From NCBI GenBank assembly GCA_947470165.1, contig CANISN010000001.1, forward strand, positions 1 to 31,725: 31,725 nt of DNA, read 5' to 3'. This document shows, piece by piece, positions 30,646 to 31,725 of the stretch. The notes under the pieces were generated by a model that ran no database searches, was not told where the DNA came from, and saw only the letters and a list, made by a program, of their open reading frames with translations. Made by a program: the position numbers and the translations under genes. This DNA comes from Burkholderiaceae bacterium (lineage in GTDB: Bacteria > Pseudomonadota > Gammaproteobacteria > Burkholderiales > Burkholderiaceae). Position 1 is the stretch's first letter. Each line of letters starts with the position of its first letter.

Positions 30646-31725
30646 CTATAGAAATAATTCTTGTAGGTTATTGAGGTAGCGCAAACCTTGTTTTGTAGCT
30701 TTGAGCTTGCTGGGATTGAGATCTAACAAACCTTTTTTGCTAGCTTCATCCAATCCCTTTGAGACAGCATTGAGTGGTAAGCCAGTACGCTCACTAAATG
30801 TGACCGTATCTACACCATCTGTCAGGCGCAATGTATTGAGCATGAATTCAAAAGGAAGATCTTTAGCGGGGATCTCTCTCGCTTCAACTAAAGCATTGCC
30901 TTTAGTCTCCATTCCTTGCATATATGTTTCTGGATGACGCTCTCGCACTTGTCGGGTAATTTTGTCTGGAAAGGAAATCTTCCCGTGGGCTCCAGCACCA
31001 ATTCCAATGTAATCACCAAAGCGCCAGTAGTTCAGATTGTGTTCGCACTCTTGATCTTTCTGGGCATAGGCAGACACTTCATAACGGCGATAGCCTGCTG
31101 CCTCTAGAAGAGCTAAGTTCTGCTCAAAGATTGCATCAACCTCATCTTCATTGGGTAACTTGGGAGGAAAGCTCGCAAAGTAGGTATTAGGTTCTAGCGT
31201 TAAGTTATAGAAAGAGAGGTGCGGGGTCTTAAAAGAGAGTGCAGTCTCAATATCAGCTTTAGCGCCTTCTAAGGTTTGATTTGGTAAGCCAAACATCAAA
31301 TCGAGATTAACGGACTTAAAGTGCTGCATGGCAATCACAATAGCGCGCTTGGCCTCTTCGCCATTATGAATACGCCCCAAAGCTTTGAGTTGCTCATTTT
31401 GAAAACTCTGGATGCCTAAAGAGACTCGATTAATGCCTGCTTTAGCAAAGCCTGCAAACTTTTCAGTTTCCACTGAGCCAGGATTTGCTTCCATCGTGAT
31501 CTCGCAATCAGGCTCTAAATTCACGCGTGCTCGAATGGCAGAGAGTAATTCATATATCCCATTGGCAGATAACAAGCTAGGGGTACCGCCACCAATGAAG
31601 ATGCTATGTACTTGACGGCCCCAAATACGGGGTAGCTCTGTTTCTAAATCAGTAATCAGAGCCTGAATATATCGAGTCTCATCAAACCCCTGCTTAGCAT
31701 CTTTAATTTGATGAGAGTTGAAGTC
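30646..31725 (-). CDS. hemW: Radical SAM protein HemW (cut by right edge)
   Basis: The frame is open for 359 residues from the window edge to a TAA at 30646, beginning with DFNSHQIKDAKQGFDETRYI. This is just after the CxxxCxxC cluster motif, which in relatives reads CPYCDFNSH and lies beyond the edge, so the start is missing. IFIGGGTPSLLS, ITMEANPGSVE, GINRVSLGIQSFQNEQLKALGRIH, NLDLMFGLPNQTLE, YEVSAYA and EHNLNYWRFGDYIGIGAGAHG are HemW blocks. HemW is a haem chaperone long annotated as oxygen-independent coproporphyrinogen oxidase; the C-terminal winged-helix part (EFMLNTLRLTDGVD) is present. The stop faces the crotonase homologue 14 nt away. HemN itself would lack the short N-terminus. Confidence 0.94.
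   Translation of the reverse strand, partial: DFNSHQIKDAKQGFDETRYIQALITDLETELPRIWGRQVHSIFIGGGTPSLLSANGIYELLSAIRARVNLEPDCEITMEANPGSVETEKFAGFAKAGINRVSLGIQSFQNEQLKALGRIHNGEEAKRAIVIAMQHFKSVNLDLMFGLPNQTLEGAKADIETALSFKTPHLSFYNLTLEPNTYFASFPPKLPNEDEVDAIFEQNLALLEAAGYRRYEVSAYAQKDQECEHNLNYWRFGDYIGIGAGAHGKISFPDKITRQVRERHPETYMQGMETKGNALVEAREIPAKDLPFEFMLNTLRLTDGVDTVTFSERTGLPLNAVSKGLDEASKKGLLDLNPSKLKATKQGLRYLNNLQELFL

Overview
The window reads as chromosomal DNA of a betaproteobacterium in the Burkholderiaceae, most like the free-living freshwater genus Polynucleobacter. The grounds are moderate GC, tight gene packing, a soluble NAD-linked formate dehydrogenase of the Cupriavidus FdsGBA type, a phasin, acetate activation by Acs, and the short SHP/DHC/cytochrome b561 cluster. 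The genus is inferred from remembered family resemblance, not from a search. Most genes are housekeeping or energy metabolism. No phage, IS element or CRISPR array was seen.

Layout. 1-409: the tail of an unassigned gene and a decayed C-terminal remnant of purU. 410-3773 (minus): a lipoprotein, a small secreted protein and a membrane-anchored penicillin-acylase-family hydrolase. 3907-4463 (plus): tRNA-Leu(TAA) and, 21 nt later, a TTG-started secreted protein. 4460-8634 (minus): a compact run fumA-murI-tonB-exbB-exbD. 8802-12123 (plus): acs, tRNA-Ser(GGA), a phasin behind a good promoter with an inverted repeat, and a YciI-family protein. 12173-12763 (minus): a secreted DUF1080-family protein. 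12893-13116: a broken small lipoprotein gene. 13332-18082 (plus): a fused fdsG-fdsB gene and fdsA, closed by a terminator with no fdsC or fdsD behind it. 18192-18484: a ParD-like antitoxin gene broken by what looks like a deletion between short direct repeats. 18600-22303: nadB (plus) facing nadC and nadA (minus), so the whole aspartate-to-nicotinate-mononucleotide route is present. 22430-25358 (minus): a phosphomannomutase/phosphoglucomutase and pgi. 25496-26742 (plus): an L-2-hydroxyglutarate-dehydrogenase-like flavoprotein and tRNA-Ser(TGA), whose -10 box overlaps the flavoprotein stop codon. 26869-28396 (plus): SHP-type oxygen-binding cytochrome c, diheme cytochrome c and cytochrome b561, translationally coupled. 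28441-30631: a class III CoA-transferase divergent from an enoyl-CoA-hydratase homologue that appears to lack both catalytic glutamates. 30646-31725 (minus): hemW, cut by the right edge.

Together these genes describe an aerobic heterotroph using one- and two-carbon acids (formate to NADH, acetate to acetyl-CoA), taking up substrates by TonB energisation and making NAD de novo. The most notable items are the three small decaying genes (purU remnant, lipoprotein, ParD-like antitoxin), the reduced and fused formate dehydrogenase operon, the SHP-DHC-cytochrome b module, and the crotonase homologue with an altered active site. No clearly undescribed multi-gene system was found.
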